A stretch of DNA of 64,000 nt from Tridacna crocea. Its lineage: Eukaryota > Mollusca > Bivalvia > Cardiida > Cardiidae. The position numbers and the translations under genes are program-made. Position 1 is the stretch's first letter; each line of letters begins with the position of its first letter. Location: assembly GCA_943736015.1 (NCBI GenBank), contig OX031068.1, positions 26,792,296-26,856,295 of the forward strand, given 5' to 3'. The notes beneath the pieces are model-generated. The model was not told the origin of the DNA. It searched no databases and was given only the letters and a program-made list of their open reading frames with translations. This document shows, one piece after another, positions 53,386-63,788 of the stretch.

Positions 53386-54177
53386 TGTTTCAAGGCAAAA
53401 ATTGAGAATGGTGGTAACCAGCACAGGGTTGGAAATTCTCACATATTTACTCGCAAAATGCAAGTCAGAATTGGAAAATGCGAGTTGAAATTTCGAACAC
53501 TTGATAAAAATTGCGAGGGGAAATTATGGAAGAACAGTTACTAAATGTACTAAATGTCCTCTGGGACTAGAAATGAGCTAATTCTTTTCGTTCTGGATGA
53601 ACATTGGTCATATTGCTCTGAGAATACCTTTCGACAAATTTTGATAATTTTACATGTCGCCATTGAAGCCTCCGAGTTGTTCGTTTTCCGAGTTTCGTGA
53701 GCCAAGTTTGTTCATCTGCACTCATGGTCAATACTGGTGTTTTGCTTTTTTCATAAGGAAAAAAAAGGCATGTGAATTCAGCCTGATTGCAAAACAAAAA
53801 TATTTGTCAGTATTTCATGAAAAGATTATTATTATGGGCAAATAGCAACGGACATGGTGGACTCGCTAAACCAGTTACCGGACATGCAGATATTCAGATG
53901 TGATACATCCATAATTCATTTACAAAATCGTTCATCGTTGTAAGTTTTATAGAAATTTTACCTTGGTTTGAGAACAGAAATTCAACTGGAATTGAATTGA
54001 TGGTTTAATGTGGGTTTAAATATTAATTAACATTTCATTTTGTTGGGTTGTCTCTAGTCTCTTATCAAACATTTTGTTTTATAAACTGTAAGTAGAAGTC
54101 TAGGCTTTTAATAGGCTTTGAAAATGATAGAAATTAACGAGCATTTTTCGACTTTTACATTGTGTTTTGTATCTCTC
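53386..54177. other. No supported gene
   Basis: Apparently single copy. A minus-strand stretch 53628-53725 could be a short first exon (ATG...AAAG|GTATTC) but support is weak. A related pair TACTCGCAAAATGC / GGAAAATGCGAG lies at 53449-53485. Confidence 0.3.
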
Positions 54178-54402
54178 TAACTCATTACCAGGCAATCTTG
54201 AGTTTTAATTGCTGAGGGGAACAAAGCTTTTCAAAAAAAATTGAAGGGAAGGGAGAAAATGCTGGTAACCAGCATTTTCTCCTTTTTCCTCAATATTTTT
54301 CATCCTTTCAGAGACCACTCCCATCGTTTGAGCCACATTTAATTTGTTGTCTGCATATTTTTCAATTTGGACCATTCTAAAATTTTGACGTTTGGTAAGA
54401 GT
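54178..54402 (+). mobile_element. Diverged TTAA MITE
   Basis: Left TAACTCATTACCAGGCAATC; inner core intact. Confidence 0.75.
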
Positions 54403-54421
54403 TGCAGAGAAACAATATAAT

Positions 54422-54650
54422 TTAACCCATTACAACACAATCCCTACTTTTGAAGACTCTGAGAAAGAAGCCTTTAGAAAACATTGTGGGAAAAGGAGAA
54501 AATGCTGGTAACCAGCATTTTCTTCTTTTTCCACAATATTTTCTACCCTTCACAAAACAAAATTCAAATTTTCAGTCACATTTATTTTGTCGTCTGCAAG
54601 TGCTTTCACTTTGGACCAGTCTAAAATTTTGTTGTTTGGTAAAAAGTTAA
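54422..54650 (+). mobile_element. Palindromic TTAA MITE, full length
   Basis: TTAA 54647-54650 continues into a MITE right-end fragment (to 54722, GTTGTCTGATAAAAAG). Confidence 0.9.
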
Positions 54651-54750
54651 CCCACATTTCATGCCCTCTGCACATGGCCTCCAATTGGACAATACTAAAA
54701 TTTTGTTGTCTGATAAAAAGTCTGTATCATGATATGTCTGTTTTGATTTT

Positions 54751-54950
54751 ATACCTTTAGCAAACAAGAAGCCTTTTGAAGACATTGTGGGAAAAGGAGA
54801 GAATGCTGGAAACCAACATTTTCTCCTATACCAACAATGTTTTCTGCTTTGCTGGAAATAAATTTCAAGTTTTGAAATATATTTATTTTGTCACCTGCAA
54901 GTGCTTTCAATTTGGACCGGTCTAAAATTTTGTCATTTGGTAAAGAGTCC
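54751..54950 (+). mobile_element. TTAA MITE with short left half
   Basis: The segment between TAGCAAACAAG and AAGCCTTTTG is deleted; right TTAA mutated. A further core-only fragment is at 54998-55082. Confidence 0.75.
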
Positions 54951-55086
54951 AACCTTTGTCAAACCAGCTATTGTTGAAAAAAAAAACAAAACGTGTTAGA
55001 TAAGCTTTTGAAAACATAGTGGGAAATGGGGAAACTGCAGGTCAGCAGCATTTACTCCTCGTGTTATCTATCCTTTCATAGGCATT

Positions 55087-55314
55087 TTAACCCTGTCCCA
55101 AACGATAGATTTTAGACTCTTCTAAACTCCAAGAGCTTGCATACGACAATTTCAAATTTGATAAACATAGCAAAAAATTCTCCAAATGGGTAGAAAACAC
55201 TGTGGGAAAAGGAGAAATTGCTCGTTACGAGCAATTTCTCCTTTTCCCACAGTGTTTTCAAAAGACTTTTACTGCAGACATGTAAAAACAAGGGCTTGTT
55301 TTGGAAAGGGTTAA
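55087..55314 (-). mobile_element. TTAA MITE, ATTGCTCG-type, reference copy
   Basis: Perfect core GAAATTGCTCGTTACGAGC with CACTGTGGG/CCCACAGTG arms. Shares TTAA 55311-55314. Confidence 0.95.
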
Positions 55315-55528
55315 CCCTTTACCACACAATACCTACTTTTAACGACCCTCTGAAAGAAGCCTTTCGAAAACATTTTGGTAACAGGAGAAAATGCTGGTTA
55401 CCCTTTTCCCACAATGTTTTCTACCCTTCCCAAAACAAATTTCAATTCTTCAGTCACTTTTATCTTGTCATCTGCAAATGCTTTCAATTTGGGCCAGTCT
55501 AAAATTTTGTCGTTTGGTAAAGAGTTAA
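55311..55528 (+). mobile_element. TTAA MITE of the other core type, abutting
   Basis: Abuts an ATTGCTCG-type copy. Right inner core arm deleted (CTGGTTACCCTTTTCCC). Confidence 0.85.
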
Positions 55529-55586
55529 ATCATTTCAGCCACATCTAATTTGCCATCTGCAGATGCTTTGAAAAACTGAAATTCAT

Positions 55587-55810
55587 CATTTACCAAAAAG
55601 CAAAAATAGACAGGTTGAAATTGAAAGCATTTGCAGATGACAATTCAGATGACACTCAAACAGTGGAATTTGTCTCTAATAGGGTAGAAAAAAATGTGGG
55701 AAAAGGAGCAAATACCGGTTATTAGCATTTTCTCCTCTTCCCTGAATGTTTTCTATTTTCTTTCCCAACTTGGGGGTGGTAAAAAATCGGGATCGTTTGT
55801 AAAAGAATGT
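55587..55810 (-). mobile_element. Diverged TTAA MITE
   Basis: Core AATACCGGTTATTAGCATT; both TTAA lost. Confidence 0.65.
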
Positions 55811-55887
55811 TTTTTTTTTTTCAAATATTCTGTATTATGATGATGTAGTTGTCTCGATTTTCACCTGTTTTCAAACTAGCCATTGTT

Positions 55888-55936
55888 TTTATCCCCCACT
55901 GGAGGCAGAGGGATATAGTTTTATTGTTGTTTTTTA
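55888..55936 (+). mobile_element. 5' fragment of another hairpin-started element
   Basis: TATCCCCCACTGGAGGCAGAGGGATATAG resembles starts of another bivalve repeat class (29 bases at 55888-55916; key part CCCCCACTGGAGG). Cut after 20 more bases by the MITE at 55941. Confidence 0.4.
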
Positions 55937-55940
55937 CCTT

Positions 55941-56169
55941 TTAACCCAGTACCACACAATCCCTACTTTTGACGCCCCTAAGAAAGAAGCCTTTTGAAAA
56001 CACTATGGGAAAAGGAGAAAATGCTGGTAACCAGCATTTTCTCCTTTTTCCACAGTGTTTTCTACCCTTCCTAGAACAAATTTATATTTTTTAGTTACCT
56101 TTATTTTGTGGTCTGCAAATGCTTTCAATTTGGACCAGTCTAAAATTTTCATGTGTGGTAAAGAGTTAA
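55941..56169 (+). mobile_element. Palindromic TTAA MITE, full length
   Basis: Core nearly perfect (CACTATGGG/CCACAGTG). Confidence 0.9.
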
Positions 56170-56303
56170 GAAACAGATTCCACTGTCATAGCTAGATTCA
56201 ATTCGTTTTCTTTCAATGTGGACTAGATAAAACTTTGTTATTTGGTGGATTGATTCAAACTTTGTTATTTGGTGGATTGATTCAAACTTTTTCATGATTT
56301 TAT

Positions 56304-56582
56304 TTAACTGTTTGCCAAACGACAAAATTTGGGAAAGGGGAAAATGTTGGTAACCAGCATTTTCTCTTCCTCACAATGTTTTCATCAGATTCAAATTCAA
56401 AGCTTTTGCAGCCAATGAATGATATCTGGCCCAATCGTTGAAAATTATCTTGAATGAGTGGAAAACATTGTGGGAAAAGGAGAAAATGTTGGTTTTTCAG
56501 CATTTTATCCTTTTCACACAAAGTTTTCATCAGACTTTGTCTTTCGGATCATTAAAATTCAGAATTGTGTGGTAAAGAGTTA
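56304..56582 (-). mobile_element. TTAA MITE with two cores
   Basis: GGGAAAGGGGAAAATGTTGG at 56331 and GGGAAAAGGAGAAAATGTTG at 56473 lie between one pair of ends; probably a copy inside a copy with loss of the inner ends. Confidence 0.7.
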
Positions 56583-56624
56583 AGATTTTAATATCTGTAT
56601 ATTGATCACTCATATGACAATAAT

Positions 56625-56847
56625 TTAACACTTTAACAAACGACAATATTTTAGACTTGTCCAAATTAAAAGCATTTGCAGTCGACAAAATAAAAGTAAC
56701 TGGAAATTTGTTTTGTGAAGGGTAGAAAACATTGGGGGAAAAGGAGAAAACGCGGGTTACCAGCTCTTTTTCCTTTTCCCACAATGTTTTCCAAAGGCTT
56801 CTTTCTCAGGAGTGTCAAAAAGTAGGGATTGTGTGGTAATGGGTTAA
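56625..56847 (-). mobile_element. Palindromic TTAA MITE
   Basis: Core degraded at the apex (AACGCGGGTTACCAGCTC). Confidence 0.85.
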
Positions 56848-56922
56848 TTAAATCAATCTGTATTGAAGGTATTTTCTGTCGACATATCATCAAATTTTGT
56901 GTTTCAAATAATGGTACTTGTG

Positions 56923-57013
56923 TGTAAAAGGATAGAAAACATTGTGGAAAAGGGGGAAAAAGTTGGTAACCACAATGTTCTCCTTTTTCCTCCTTGTTTC
57001 TAAAGTCTTCATT
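56923..57013 (-). mobile_element. MITE core fragment
   Basis: GATAGAAAACATTGTGGAAA to CCTCCTTGTTTC, abutting the next copy. Confidence 0.6.
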
Positions 57014-57215
57014 TTAACTCATTACCAAACAACAAAATTTTAGGTTTGTCAAAACCGAATGAATAAAAGTAGAAATTCGTTTTGTGAAGGGTAGAAAACA
57101 TGGTGAGAGAGGGAGAAAATGCTGATTATCAGCATTTTCTCCTTTTCCCACAATGTTTTCTAAAGGCTTCTTTCTCAGGGTTGTGGAAAGTAGGGATTGT
57201 GTGGTAGTGTGTTAA
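57014..57215 (-). mobile_element. Palindromic TTAA MITE, left half shortened
   Basis: Segment after GTTTGTCAAAACC deleted; core AATGCTGATTATCAGCATT, a symmetric change in both arms. Confidence 0.85.
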
Positions 57216-57539
57216 AAGGCTGTTGATTTTTATCTTTGGATAATGTCTGTTGTATACATATTCCGAGTCATAAAATATTTTTTGTTCTTTAGTGTTGGTA
57301 TTTCTTTAGTTAGATTTAGAGAAAACAAGTTCTATAAAACTTGTTCTAAAAAAATTAAGTATATTTCTTAAACACCTCCTTATTATAGTAGATAATTCCA
57401 AATATACAGAGTAGTAAAAGGTAATTTCCCTGGGTCCCCCCATCGCCTACATATGTGTCTTTCTTTCCCGTACTCTATCCGGCTCTTGGTTTCCCTATCC
57501 AGCTGTCTATCTCTATTTCCCCACCGTTCTCTCTGTGAG

Positions 57540-57640
57540 GCTTTTTTTTTCCATCTGGATGCGGGAGGTATCGATCTCGGGTGCTCGAGTTCCCAAGTCG
57601 ACTCCCCTGATCATTAGACCAATTTGGAGCCTATAAGAAT
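57540..57640 (-). repeat. tRNA-like SINE head, minus strand
   Basis: Inverted, it reads AAATTGGTCTAATGATCAGG (A-box region) and GAGATCGATACCTCC (B box). Confidence 0.5.
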
Positions 57641-57721
57641 AAGGTTGTAGTTTATATTTGAATACAATATTCACAGCAATGTATCTTTCGAAAACATGCC
57701 CTTGTTTTAATAATCACAGCA

Positions 57722-57870
57722 AGTTATCTTTCGAAAACATTGTGGAGAAAAGGAGTAATGATAGTAACTAACAAATTCTAAAGTGTTTTCTTCCCTTTCG
57801 CAGAAAAAAACCCCAATATTTGAGCGACGTGTAATCTGTCGTCTGTTCTGTCACTTCTAATGGACGAATT
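57722..57870 (+). mobile_element. Decayed MITE fragment
   Basis: CTTTCGAAAACATTGTGG and GTAATCTGTCGTCTG remain. Confidence 0.5.
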
Positions 57871-58432
57871 CTTAACTCTTGGCCTGATAAGCACGACTCA
57901 GTGACCTTTTGTGGGCTGTTTAGCTCAAGATCAGACAGCACAGAATGTGCAGTCTGATGTCTGTCCTACACTGTCTGATAAAGAGATATTTTTTTCCAGG
58001 AAAAAAAAAAAATTGGAAATAGCACCTTTTTGGGGGTATTTTGCAGATTAAGGGATGATTTTTTGTCGTCTGCTAAAACGTGCGCTTCAACTCAGTATAT
58101 AAAATTTCAGCACCTGCACAAATACATATACAGTAGATAACTTTGAAAATCTCCCTGTAAAATAATGATTGTGATAGTGCTACATTATGACAAAAGTTGT
58201 TCAGCCTAGGTCCAGAGGTCAATAATTCAACCCATATGCAGCTTAGTGCAACGCTGGGACCTTTTGTGGATAGTGTAGATCTAAGATCAGACTGCACGTT
58301 CCATGCACTGTCCGATTGGGAGACACCCCAGTAAAAAAATGCCTTTGAAATAGAAAATTTTCATTTCAGTTATAAAATATGTTAAGGGTTAACAGCCATT
58401 CAAGGTCTAAATAGAACTTCCAAAACAATCGT

Positions 58433-58635
58433 TTAACCCTTTCCCAACAATCCCTGCTTTTTACAACCGTGAGAAAGAAGCCTCCTGAAAACATTGTGGG
58501 AAAAAGGAGAAAATGCTGGTAACCAACATTTTCGCCTTTTCCCACAATGTTTTCTACCCTTCACAAAACAAATTTCAAATTTTCAGTCACTTTTATTTTG
58601 TCGTCTGCAAATGCTTTCGATTTGGACAAACCTTA
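58433..58635 (+). mobile_element. TTAA MITE, right end truncated
   Basis: Stops after GATTTGGACAAACC; core AATGCTGGTAACCAACATT. Confidence 0.85.
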
Positions 58636-59001
58636 TTTTCCGAGTTAATCTGAACACCCCCTCCACCTTTTCTCCTTAAAAGTGCATTCATCTCACTGCG
58701 ACAATGCGTTTATGCACTGACATGACATTTGAGCCATGCTCTGTGAAAAGGCGGTTTGATGCATATACAAAAAGTATCAAAACGTATCCGCTTAAGCAGT
58801 TCGCCCAGCCTTGACAATGAGTCGAAACTTTTTTCGCTATTTGTAAATTCTCTGCATGTCTAAGGACCACTCTTCCTTCAGATTCTGTCAATCGTTAGAC
58901 TAAAACAGTTTTATGAATCTCTACACAAGTGATACCCTGTTTTGTACAATGCATCACGGAGATACATTAAACGCCCTCTTTTGCTAGAGCAAGACTTTTC
59001 T

Positions 59002-59230
59002 TTAACTCTTTACCAAACGACAATATTTTGGACTGGTCCAATTTGAAAGCACTTGCAGACGACAAAATAAAAGTGACTGGAAATTTGAAATTTGTTTTGT
59101 GAAGGGTAGAAAACATTGTGGGAAAAGGAGAAAATGCTTGTTACCAGCATTTTCTCCTTTTCCCACAATGTTTTCCAAAGGCTTCTTTCTCAGGGGCGTA
59201 AAAAATAGGGATTGTGTGGTAATGGGTTAA
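59002..59230 (-). mobile_element. Palindromic TTAA MITE, full length
   Basis: One apex change (AATGCTTGTTACCAGCATT). Confidence 0.9.
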
Positions 59231-59389
59231 TTTAGTATAAAATAGCTGCCTTATATGTGTACAGCTTGCAGTGTAAGTGACAATGGACCAGTCCAAAATA
59301 GTGGAAACAAACACCTACTTATTCTCACGATCTAAGAAGTGTCTAAGAAGAACCTCTGATACATGTGAGAAAAGTAACGTCACTGGCTC

Positions 59390-59408
59390 GGGGGGGGGGG
59401 GGGGGGGG
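59390..59408 (+). repeat. Run of 19 G
   Basis: Homopolymer tract in otherwise AT-rich DNA; length is likely to be uncertain in the assembly. Confidence 0.9.
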
Positions 59409-59639
59409 AACCTCCGTTAAACTTCATACAAGCAATCACTGAAATTTTGTCGTCTGATCTGATAAAGAGTTTAAAACTATGTCTATGGTGATAAGTTTAT
59501 CGGCTCCTTTTCCGTGTCTAAATGCAAGTATTACGAGCAACGATTTCTGTCACATTGGCAATTATTTCACGTTGAGGATGACTGAATTATGTTTCAGGAT
59601 GCTTTCAAAATTGTCAGTTATATCACACAGACAGCCCAC

Positions 59640-59775
59640 ACATTAATGTATCTCCAGGGTTTCACCAGTGCTAGGCTAGGGCAATGAAGTGTCTTGCTCA
59701 GAGACACTTCTACGTAGAACCTAGTACTTCCAGTGAGGCTTGAACTTGGGGCCTCCAGGTTTCTAGCCTTCAGTT
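59640..59775 (-). repeat. tRNA-derived SINE, minus strand
   Basis: CCAGGGTTTCACCAGTGCTA and TTGAACTTGGGGCCTCCAGG are the complement of the 48985-49200 element. Confidence 0.55.
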
Positions 59776-59959
59776 TCCAGGTCAGTTTACAAGCTCACGG
59801 CGCTTTAAACATCATTTGGTCATACCACTACGACAGCTTATTTCTGTGTTTCATACCTTCCTTCATCTCATGGGCATTAAAGCCTAGGGCTGGGCTTTGA
59901 AATGTTACAGAAAAATCAGGCCTGTGGAGCGATATAGGCGCTCAAGTGCCTCTAGTTTG

Positions 59960-60075
59960 AAAATAGGGGTCTAAGTGTCTCAATAAAATAGGGGTCTATG
60001 TGTCTCAGGGGTTTAATTGTCATCCAAAGTTTAAGAGGTCTAAATGGTCAGGGGTCTAAGTGTCTGACATCCTTT
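59960..60075 (+). repeat. Short minisatellite, about 25-bp period
   Basis: AAAATAGGGGTCTAAGTGTC repeats twice, then shorter variants of GGGGTCTAAGTGTCT. Confidence 0.7.
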
Positions 60076-60114
60076 GAAAATTGTCATTTCAACAAATTAA
60101 ATGTCATCCAAATA

Positions 60115-60258
60115 CTGAGATATGTCTTGGAATGGATAGAAAAGATAGTGAGAAAAGCAGAAAATGCTTATTACCAGCATTTTTCTCCTTTTTCCTCATT
60201 CTTTAAAAGCCTTCATCCACTGGGTTAATAAAACAGAGGATCTTGTGGTAAAAATTGA
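60115..60258 (-). mobile_element. MITE, left half missing
   Basis: GGATAGAAAAGATAGTGAG, core AATGCTTATTACCAGCATT, right end without TTAA. Confidence 0.6.
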
Positions 60259-60439
60259 ATTCCTGCTGGTACAGTTGATTCTTTTGATTGTTTGGTGTTT
60301 AGAGCCACTTTCAATATTATTTCAGTTACGTCGCAATGGCTAGTTCACCTATCCATGCTTTCCTGGAGTCTCTTTTACCAGTACTCTACACAGATTTCTT
60401 TCCAAACCACTGGCTGCTTTCCCACATAACCATTGTCAG

Positions 60440-60660
60440 GACAATAGCCATTGTTGGGAGCATAATGAGGCTAAACTAAAATGGCAGTACAATAAATCAC
60501 CAGACCATTTTAGTTCGACTGAATAATGATTCCTGTGGCAATGACTATCAGCAATCCCCTAAAAGAAATTGGTCGAGCCAAGGATCAAACCCACGACCTT
60601 TTGTTCTCAAGTCCTGCTTGCTACCGAATCAGCTACCAGGGCTTGGCTTCCCTTAGGTAT
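60440..60660 (-). repeat. SINE-like sequence with flanking inverted motif
   Basis: GAGCCAAGGATCAAACCCAC and GAATCAGCTACCAGGGC are inverted tRNA boxes. AATAAATCACCAGACCATTT at 60490 matches, inverted, 39275-39300. Confidence 0.45.
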
Positions 60661-60857
60661 AAAGCTTTTGAAAAAAATTATGGGAAAAGAGAAAAATGTG
60701 GACCTACATGTTATACATATAACCATCCCTTGATCTATATTTGTCAGTTGCAAATACTGTCAATATATTTTATTAGAATATTAGCTTCAGGTTCAAGAAA
60801 AGTGAAAATGTAAACACTGATTTACTTTGTTAAACAGGAACAGAAATTTACTGTGTT

Positions 60858-61086
60858 TTAACCCTTTACCAAACAATCCCTGGTTTTTATGTGCCTGAGA
60901 TAGAAGCCTTTTGAAAACATTGTGGGAAAAGGAGAAAATGCTGGTAACCAGCATTTTCTTCTTTTCCCACAATGTTTTCTACCCATCACAAAACAAATTT
61001 CAATTTTTCAATCACTTTTATTTTGCCATCTGCAAATGCTTTCAATTTGGATCAGCCAAAAAATTTGTCGTTTTGTAAAGGGTTAA
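60858..61086 (+). mobile_element. Palindromic TTAA MITE, full length
   Basis: Core intact except CTTCTTTTCCC on the right arm. Confidence 0.9.
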
Positions 61087-61224
61087 TAATGATTTTTAAG
61101 CAATCACACAAAGAGAACTTAATATTTTTGTTAAATACATGTATATATATGCACAGAACTGCATTGTGAAATAAAATGAGGTTTATTTTATGAATTTCTG
61201 TCTTTCTATATTGTCATTCCTTTT

Positions 61225-61550
61225 CACCTTACAACATAATCCTGAGTTTTAATAATCGCGAATAGAGATGGCTTTTGAAAACACTGTAGACTTTCTAAAA
61301 CATTCCAGGAAAAGAAGAAAATGTTTTACCACTCAATAACAACTTTCAGCACCCTTGAGGAAGAAGCCTTCTGAAAGCACTGTGGGAAAAGGATAAAATA
61401 CTGGTAACCAGCATTTTCACTTTTTTGAAGTTTTTTCCCACAGTGTGTTCTATCCTATCAGGATCAGATTTCATTATTTGTGTCACATGTATATAAATTG
61501 TTGTCTGCAAATACTTTCAATTTGGACCAGGTTGTCTGATAAAGAGTTAA
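61225..61550 (+). mobile_element. Two overlapping diverged MITEs
   Basis: A partial copy (61225-61325) runs into a second (to TTAA 61547-61550) with core AATACTGGTAACCAGCATT and an extra GAAGTTTTTTCCC. Confidence 0.65.
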
Positions 61551-61837
61551 ACCATTGAAGATTTTTGAAAACATTGTAGGAAAAGAAGAAAATGCAGGTG
61601 ACCAGAAGAGAAGCCTTCTGAGAAAGAGATGACTTTCAACAACATTGTGGGAAAAGATAAAAATGCCTGTAGCTAAGCCAGTAACAACATTTGAGGGAGC
61701 ATTTTGCTGGTACAAAATTCCAGCTTGCCAATTTCTTCTCAGAGAATTTATGATAGTCATTGCAACAGGATTCATTCCTATCTTGCTTCTGAATAACCTG
61801 TGTATGATGGCCTAGATGATTATGTGGGAAAGCACCT

Positions 61838-61961
61838 TTTGCCACAATGTTTTCTACACTATAAAAAGGTGTCATATACCAATAAGGAACAGCTTCATCC
61901 TTGCTGTTATTTAGGGTTAATTAGAGATACCATAGAAATGCCTTATGGGGTAAAGGGTTAA
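61838..61961 (+). mobile_element. TTAA MITE right half, CCATAAGG variant
   Basis: Complement of the 3117 variant's left part (CCATAGAAATGCCTTATGG); shares TTAA 61958-61961. Confidence 0.75.
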
Positions 61962-62186
61962 CTCTTTACCACACGAGAGAGTTTAAGACTGGTCCAAATT
62001 GAAAGTATTTGCTGACGACAAAATAAAGGTGACTAAAAAATTGAAATTTGTTCTGGGAAGGGTAGAAAACACCATGGGAAAAGGAGAAAATGCTGGTTAC
62101 CAGCATTTTCTCCTTTTCCCACAGTGTTTTCAAAAGGCTTCTTTCCCAGGGGCGTCAAAAGTAGGGATTGTGTGGTAATGGGTTAA
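61958..62186 (-). mobile_element. Palindromic TTAA MITE, full length
   Basis: Abuts a copy of a different variant; inner core perfect, outer pair CACCATGGG/CCCACAGTG. Confidence 0.9.
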
Positions 62187-62318
62187 GTGCAAGTCAAGGA
62201 CCTTTTACAGACAGTTTTGATCAAGATCAGATTGCACAGAACATATAGTCTTATCTTTGATCTACACTGTCCAATAAGGGGATGTCTAATCCTGAAAAAA
62301 GCCAAATTTTGGTTTTTA

Positions 62319-62768
62319 GCTCCACTGGCTGAAGGCCAGGGAGCTATTGTCATGGCGTTGTGTCCGTTGTGTGTCCGTCTGTCCGTTCGTTCATCGATAA
62401 ACTTTTTCTTTAAAAAACTTCCTCTCGGAAACAACTGACTGGATTTTTACCATATTTCACAGGAATGTTCCTTAGGTGTTCCTCTTTCAAATTCCTTCAA
62501 ATGATTGTGTTCCATGAAGAAATCTGGTTGCCATGGCAACCAAAGTAAAAAACCTTTAAAAATCCTTTCCTCCCCAACCCCTAATTGGATAGCATTATTA
62601 TTTTGCAGGAATGTTCCTTTGGTAGAGGTTTATAGAATTCCTTTAAAAAAAAATGATCCGTCAAAAAAACATGGTTTTTATGGGAGACTCATTTTCCTTT
62701 TATGGTATAAAGTAAAATCTTTGAAAAATTTCTTCTCTCAAACCATTCATTGGATTTCATTATTGTTT
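62319..62768 (+). mobile_element. AGCTCCACTGG-type element, 5' part
   Basis: TTAGCTCCACTGGCTGAAGG with hairpin to CCAGGGAGCT, then GTCCGTCTGTCCGTTCG and GGTTGCCATGGCAACC, as in the two larger elements. Cut by a MITE fragment at about 62768. Confidence 0.65.
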
Positions 62769-62997
62769 TCACTGTGGGAAAAGGTGAAATTACTTATAAT
62801 CAAGCAACGACAAGAAGTCTTTGGAAAATATTGTTGGAAATGGAGAAAATGCTGGTAATCAGCATTTTCTCCTTTTCCCTCACTGTTTTCTACTCTATCA
62901 AAGAGAGAAATCATCATTTCATCAATGTTTAATTTGTCGTTTGCAAATGCTTTCAATTTGGTCACATCCCAAATTTTGTTGTTTGGTAAAGGGTTAA
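62768..62997 (+). mobile_element. MITE fragment followed by a MITE
   Basis: A core piece (ACTGTGGGAAAAGGTGAAAT) and then a copy lacking its left TTAA, with perfect inner core and GGTAAAGGGTTAA end. Confidence 0.75.
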
Positions 62998-63193
62998 AGA
63001 GGGTTGCTTTACATAATCCGTATTCCTTTTCATATAAAACAAGAGAACCTCTGCACTTTTATTATTCTGGTAAAGGTTTGTTGACCCACTGGTGACTAAG
63101 TGCCAAGTGAATAGAACGGGTGTTAATCCTGGTGACCTAGTTTTCTATATTTAGATGCTTCCCCACCCAAAATGGTTGGCGACAAGACCCTCC

Positions 63194-63422
63194 TTAACTA
63201 TAACCAGATGACAAAAAATTGTAACTGCTCATAATTGAAAGATATTGCAAACAATATAATATAGCTTCAGATTAGTAAAACTTGTAACAAAAAGGGTAGA
63301 AATTATTGTGGAAAACTAAGAACATGCTGGTTACCATTATTTTCTTCTTTTCTCACAATCTTTTTCTTAGCTTTTTCTCTTCAGTTGGTAGCTAAAATGC
63401 AAGATGAATGGTAATTGTTAAA
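63194..63422 (-). mobile_element. Diverged TTAA MITE
   Basis: TTAACTATAACCAGATGAC; core ACATGCTGGTTACCATTATT. Confidence 0.65.
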
Positions 63423-63444
63423 AACTTCTCTTCACTGTTACAGA

Positions 63445-63490
63445 AAAATCACCTGTGGAGCGATACAGGCGCTCAAGCGCCTCTAGTTAC
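63445..63490 (+). repeat. 3' end of an element, second copy
   Basis: CCTGTGGAGCGATACAGGCG then CTCAAGCGCCTCTAGTT, almost identical to 59922-59957. Confidence 0.65.
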
Positions 63491-63534
63491 TATCAGTTTG
63501 AAGGTTTTATCTCAGTTACATAGTAGGATAAGGG

Positions 63535-63788
63535 TTAAATTCTTAACCAACAAATCTACCAAACTATAAATTTAAAGTTTTGTAGTCTTTGGTTTTAAAT
63601 AGCATCTGCAGATGGGATCTACTGTTTGATCAAAAGTTTCTCAAAAGAAGGACTTTGCGAAGGATATGAAATCGTTGTGACAGAAGGAAAATTGCTTGTA
63701 ACCAGCAGTTTTCCTCAAGATTCCAAACATGTTTTCCAAAAGCCTAAGTAGTGTCCCTAAATATCAATACTGTCACGTGAAGGGTTAA
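63535..63788 (-). mobile_element. Decayed TTAA MITE
   Basis: GAAAATTGCTTGTAACCAGC hybrid core, right end GTGAAGGGTTAA. Confidence 0.55.

Noticed and set aside
53628-53725. Possible minus-strand first exon starting MSADEQTWLTKLGKR
   Set aside because: ATG and a donor-like AAAG|GTATTC are present, but no downstream exon or family signature was found.
54450-54650. Recurring predicted proteins with ENIVGKGENAGNQHFLLFPQ
   Set aside because: They appear wherever a MITE is translated in one frame (also 6116, 27826, 38884, 45965, 58494) and reflect the palindromic core, not a protein family.
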